NCBI GenBank assembly: GCA_046540795.1
Contig: JBKHEN010000108.1
Coordinates: 1-8,883 of the forward strand
Direction of reading: 5' to 3'
Length of the DNA stretch: 8,883 nucleotides
From: JAAAOH01 sp046540795
GTDB lineage: Bacteria; Spirochaetota; Spirochaetia; DSM-27196; PWMO01
Shown here piece by piece: positions 6,023 to 8,883 of the stretch. A model generated the notes under the pieces. It was not told where the DNA came from. It made no database searches and saw nothing but the letters and a program-made list of their open reading frames with translations. The stretch's first letter is position 1, and every line of letters starts with the position of its first letter. The translations under genes were made by a program, and so were the position numbers.

Positions 6023-7075
6023 ATGGAACGATTTGAGGACCTGCCGCGCCATATACAGCAGCACCTCGAGTTGATTACGGAAAGCTCGGGGCTACCGTCG
6101 GGGTCCGACTCTCGTGCGCGGATTACCGCCAACTGGCTCGAGAAGCGGCGCATGTTCGATGAGCAGAGCAATCTGCTGGAGCTCCAAGACCTGGACCGGC
6201 TCGATGCCGACGATCCCCGGGGCGTGCTCGTGCTCACCTATTCGGGATCCCTGGTAACCTTGGGGCCGCTTCCCGCCGGCACCGCGGCCGGCACCGCGGC
6301 CGGCGCCGCGGGGGAGGATGCGATCGGCGCCGCCGGAGAGGTCGCGGCCGACTCCGGGAGGACGGCGGCGGCGGCCATGCAGGGGCGATGGTTCGAGTAC
6401 GCAAGCATGCCCCTGCGGTCCGACGTGCCGAGTCTCGTCCGTGAAGACGGCGTGAGCCTTTCAGGCGTCGTCCGGCGCGACGAGCCCCTCGTGCTTCAGG
6501 GGTCGAGCATCGGAAAGACGTCCCCGGTGCTCCGCATCGCCGCCTGCAGCGCCGACGTGCCGGCGACGGACCAGGAGCGACGGCTGCGGGAGGCGACCAT
6601 CTTTCTTACCAACGGCTTCGTCAAGCTGAACAGAACTCTCACCTTCCCCGAGGGCGAGGGCGAGGTCGAGCATTTCACCACCAGAGCGATGGTGCGCTAC
6701 GTGGCGGACAAAAACGGCATCACTCAGAAGCTCGCGCGTCAGGTGATAGACGACTTTTTCACCACCGCCGCCTCGGGCGCGCTGCTCGGTGAGCGCGTGC
6801 CCCTCGGACGGCTCGGTCGGTTGCACCTCGCCGTGCGGCCGGCGCAGAAGGCGCGAATGGGCAGGAATCCCGCCACCGGGGAAGAGATGCTCATTCCGGC
6901 CAAGCCCAGGACGGCGGTGCCGAAGATGAGCTTCTCCTCGTATTTGCGTGACCGAGCGGCGGTATCGAGCGTCGCCGTGGAAGCCGAAGCGGAAGCCGAA
7001 GCCGAAGCCGAAGACACCGAGGTCGACCGTCGCGGGGCGGAGGGGAAGCGGCCTTCGGAGGCCGACGAAGGCTGA
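6023..7075 (+). CDS. Fusion of an uncharacterised N-terminal domain to an HU/IHF-family DNA-binding domain
   Basis: 350 residues, against about 90 for ordinary HU. Residues 1-206 are a paralogue of the acidic 176-residue protein on the other strand (RGVLVLTYSGS at 67-77, FEYASM with RSDVP, FVKLNRTL near 199-206). They carry an extra Ala/Gly-rich insert at about 85-121. Residues about 217-310 are an HU-type domain. It has an N-terminal helical pair (AMVRYVADKNGITQKLARQ), the turn GERVPLGRLG, and a beta arm with the conserved GRNPATGEE (280-288). The arm includes the Pro that intercalates into DNA in HU/IHF. The C-terminus (319-330) is an Ala-Glu repeat, then a charged tail. It probably binds DNA as a dimer and acts as a nucleoid-associated or local regulatory protein, with the N-terminal domain sensing or binding a partner; the latter is inferred. 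It converges on the response regulator gene with only 25 nt between stops and no visible terminator. Confidence 0.9.
   Translation: MERFEDLPRHIQQHLELITESSGLPSGSDSRARITANWLEKRRMFDEQSNLLELQDLDRLDADDPRGVLVLTYSGSLVTLGPLPAGTAAGTAAGAAGEDAIGAAGEVAADSGRTAAAAMQGRWFEYASMPLRSDVPSLVREDGVSLSGVVRRDEPLVLQGSSIGKTSPVLRIAACSADVPATDQERRLREATIFLTNGFVKLNRTLTFPEGEGEVEHFTTRAMVRYVADKNGITQKLARQVIDDFFTTAASGALLGERVPLGRLGRLHLAVRPAQKARMGRNPATGEEMLIPAKPRTAVPKMSFSSYLRDRAAVSSVAVEAEAEAEAEAEDTEVDRRGAEGKRPSEADEG
6278..6310 (+). repeat. 12-bp tandem repeat, about 2.75 copies, encoding an Ala/Gly/Thr linker
   Basis: GGCACCGCGGCC occurs twice in full (6278-6289, 6290-6301) and then as a partial third copy with one change (6302-6310). 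It encodes G-T-A-A units at the start of an insert that the divergent paralogue lacks. Copy number could vary without shifting frame. Confidence 0.85.
6980..7012 (+). repeat. 6-bp tandem repeat (GAAGCC, about 5.5 copies) encoding a Glu-Ala tail
   Basis: The hexamer GAAGCC repeats five and a half times with a single variant (GCG for GCC). It gives alternating Glu-Ala residues at the C-terminal end of the HU fusion protein. Such a tract should form an acidic helix, opposite in charge to the Lys-rich tails known on some bacterial HU and histone-like proteins. Confidence 0.88.
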
Positions 7076-7100
7076 AGCGATACAAGAGCGAGGTCGGCGC

Positions 7101-8367
7101 TCAGCCGTTCCGCCCGAGCCCGAGCCCGAACTCGCGGATCTTGTTGAGCAGGGTACGCCGGGTAATCCCGAGCTCCCGGGCCGTCCGCTCCCGGTGCCAT
7201 TCGTTGCGCTGCAGCGCGTCCACGATTGCTTGCCGCTCGATTTCCCGAAGGGAGCGGCCGGCGGAGTCGGCGGCGGGCCCTGTGGCGCGTGCGGCGCCGC
7301 CGGAGGGAGCGGAGAGGCCGAAATCCGCCGGGCCGAGCTCGGTGGTGTCGGCGAGGATGACCGCTCGCTCCACCATGTTTTCGAGCTCTCGAATGTTGCC
7401 GGGAAACGGATACGCCTGCAGTGCCCGCACCGCCGCGGCGCTCAACGCGCTCACCCGGGTTCCGGTGCGCTCGCGCATTACCTCGAGGAAGTGACGGGCG
7501 AGGAGGGGAATGTCCTCCGGACGGTCCCGCAGCGGCGGCAGGTGCAGCCGTATGACGTTGAGCCGGTAGAACAGATCCTCGCGGAAGCGCCCGTCGGCGA
7601 CGCGTGCTTCGAGATCGGCATTGGTCGCCGCGATGAAGCGTACGTCGATGGGAACCGTCCCGGTGGCTCCGAGGCGCTGAACCCGTCGCTCCTGCACGAC
7701 CCGCAGGAGCTTCACTTGCAGGTGCGGCGGCATGTCGCCGATCTCGTCGAGAAAGGCGGTTCCACCGCCGGCAACCTCGAGCATGCCCTGCTTGCGGGAG
7801 TCGGCGCCGGTGAACGCCCCCTTCTCGTAGCCGAAGAGCTCCGATTCGATGAGCTGCTCGGGGATACCGCCGATGTTGATCGGAACGAACGGGCTGTCGG
7901 TACGCGGTGAAGCTTCGTGGATTCGGCGGGCGAGCACCTCTTTTCCGGTGCCGCTCTCCCCGGTGATGAGGACCGTGGAGTCGGTAGGGGCAACCCGGTG
8001 CGCCATTTCGAGCACCTGCTGCATCGCCGCGCTTGCGAACTCAAGCTCCGGCTCCCGGGGGCGATCTACCGATGCCAGACGTCGTAATCGGTGGTCTTCG
8101 ACCGCGCGCTTCAAGCGCATTAGCAGATCCTCGGGGTCGAAGGGCTTCGTCACGTAGTCGGCGGCGCCCGTCTTCATCGCGGCTACCGCGTCGGCAATCT
8201 CGCCGTAGGCGGAGATCAACGATGAACCCGTCGAAGTGTTCCTCCGAGAGGGCCTTCTGCGCGGACAGGCCGTTTTCCGCTTCCCTGCACTCGATACCGT
8301 CGAGTTCCAAATACTCGGCTACCGTGCGACGGATGTTTTTCTCGTCGTCAGCGATGAGCACGCGCAT
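7101..8367 (-). pseudogene. NtrC-type sigma-54-dependent response regulator with frameshifted, internally deleted receiver domain
   Basis: The gene starts at ATG 8367 with GGAGGAGG 5 nt upstream and overlaps the histidine kinase gene by 20 nt. Frame 1 gives a normal receiver start: acidic pocket ADDE (6-9), then phosphoacceptor D51 in FIVDLRL. From about 8207-8220 the homology jumps to a second frame, beginning ISAYGEIADAV and VTKPFD (the receiver's Ser and Lys sites). About 23 codons normally found between are absent. Frame 2 continues intact to 7101: AAA+ domain with Walker A GESGTGKE, the sigma-54 contact loop GAFTGAD, Walker B FLDEIGDMP, and a C-terminal Fis-type helix-turn-helix (RTARELGITRRTLLNKI). 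Left alone, frame 1 yields only a short protein ending near 8041. Frame 2 opens with a TTG at 8219 but has no good ribosome binding site, so a functional shortened activator seems unlikely. A real deletion and an assembly error are both possible. Confidence 0.82.
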
Positions 8368-8883
8368 GCTCGCCTCCTCCCGGCAGGATAATACGGCACT
8401 CAGCGCCAGGGCCGTCGGAGCGATTGCGGAGCGTAATCGTGCCTCCGGCGGCTTCGACGAAGCGCCTGCTCACGGCAAGCCCGACGCCGAAACCTTCCGT
8501 CTTGCGGGTGTAGAACGGGTCGAACGCTCGTTGCGCTGCTTCCGCATCGGGAAGGCCCGGGCCCCGGTCGGCCACGCGGATCTCCACCCGGCTCTCATGG
8601 CGCCGCGCGGTAAGCTCCACCGGCTCCTCACCGTCCCCGGCCTCCGCGGCATTCCGCAGGACGTTCCCGAGGACCGAATGGAGCCGGTGACGATCGAACC
8701 GTATCTCACAGGGGCGCTCACACAGTACGGTCACGGCTACGGAAAACGAGTACCGAGCCGGCAACTCTCGGAGAAACGCCCCGAGCTCGATGGTTTCCGG
8801 ACTTCCCACGGGGTCCTGGAGGAACTCCCGCACCTGGTTGACGAGCGCGTCGATGCGGCCCACTTCTTCATCGAGGATGTCGA
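8348..8883 (-). CDS. Sensor histidine kinase, C-terminal part (N-terminus off right edge)
   Basis: 177 residues are visible; the frame stays open at the right edge. The visible start, DILDEEVGRIDALVNQVREF, resembles the second helix of a HisKA dimerisation domain, so the phosphorylated His lies outside the window. The ATP-binding domain follows: N box with LGNVLRNAAEAG (71-82), G1 box ADRGPGLPD (104-112), F box FDPFYTRKTEGFG (120-132) and G2 box GVGLAV (132-137). This is the NtrB/HydH-like class that usually partners an NtrC-type regulator. The next gene is such a regulator, and the stop codon overlaps its start by 20 nt, indicating a co-translated two-component pair. Signal and sensor domain cannot be seen. 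Confidence 0.92.
   Translation of the reverse strand, partial: DILDEEVGRIDALVNQVREFLQDPVGSPETIELGAFLRELPARYSFSVAVTVLCERPCEIRFDRHRLHSVLGNVLRNAAEAGDGEEPVELTARRHESRVEIRVADRGPGLPDAEAAQRAFDPFYTRKTEGFGVGLAVSRRFVEAAGGTITLRNRSDGPGAECRIILPGGGEHARAHR
8373..8380 (-). promoter_or_regulatory. Shine-Dalgarno GGAGGAGG for the response regulator start
   Basis: GGAGGAGG on the minus strand lies inside the end of the histidine kinase gene and 5 nt before the regulator ATG at 8367. It confirms the start of the first, truncated frame and shows that the normal initiation signal of the broken gene is intact. Confidence 0.7.

Noticed and set aside
5920..6237. N-terminal extension of the acidic protein on the minus strand
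   Set aside because: It would read Ser/Arg-rich text through the divergent promoters and into the opposite gene. The GGAGG-backed ATG at 5919 and the paralogue alignment fix the start.
7076..7100. Search for a bidirectional terminator between convergent genes
   Set aside because: The 25 nt hold no stable inverted repeat and no T-tract.
7101..8219. Independent receiver-less sigma-54 activator starting at TTG 8219
   Set aside because: The first ~40 residues are clearly the second half of a receiver (ISAYGE, VTKPFD), and no ribosome binding site precedes the TTG. It is better read as the second frame of a broken gene.

Overview
The window is GC-rich, densely coded bacterial DNA with eight protein genes and no RNA genes, mobile elements or CRISPR arrays that I can see. 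Signal peptides, membrane segments, an NtrC-type sigma-54 activator and HU-type proteins suggest a Gram-negative-type (diderm) bacterium. A high-GC spirochaete-like lineage is a guess with low confidence, because no sequence here fixes the taxonomy.

Region 1 (1-5919, minus strand) reads from right to left as a compact five-gene run. It starts with a 176-residue acidic protein of unknown family. Next come a divergent PPP-type metallophosphatase (TTG start), a transmembrane Hanks-type Ser/Thr kinase with a large extracytoplasmic region, and a polytopic membrane protein ending in an FHA-like domain. The last is a secreted or membrane-anchored VWA protein, also ending in an FHA-like domain and cut by the left edge. 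Junctions of 18, 1 and 19 nt, then 65-68 nt, indicate an operon. Kinase, phosphatase and two FHA-like proteins together look like a reversible Ser/Thr phosphorylation module. The VWA and kinase ectodomains could sense or bind something outside the membrane. Both FHA-like domains lack the usual phosphothreonine-contacting residues.

Region 2 (5920-6022) is a short divergent promoter region. Rightward from it runs a 350-residue protein (6023-7075, plus strand). Its N-terminal ~210 residues are a clear paralogue of the 176-residue protein transcribed the other way, and it is fused to an HU/IHF-type DNA-binding domain with an Ala-Glu tail. This divergent pair, one with and one without a DNA-binding domain and beside a kinase/phosphatase operon, is the most unusual thing in the window.

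Region 3 (7101-8883, minus strand) converges on the HU fusion gene. It holds the C-terminal part of a sensor histidine kinase (cut by the right edge), overlapping an NtrC-type response regulator gene. The regulator's receiver domain is broken: about 23 codons appear to be missing and the reading frame shifts just after the phosphoacceptor Asp. The AAA+ and Fis-type helix-turn-helix parts remain intact in the second frame.
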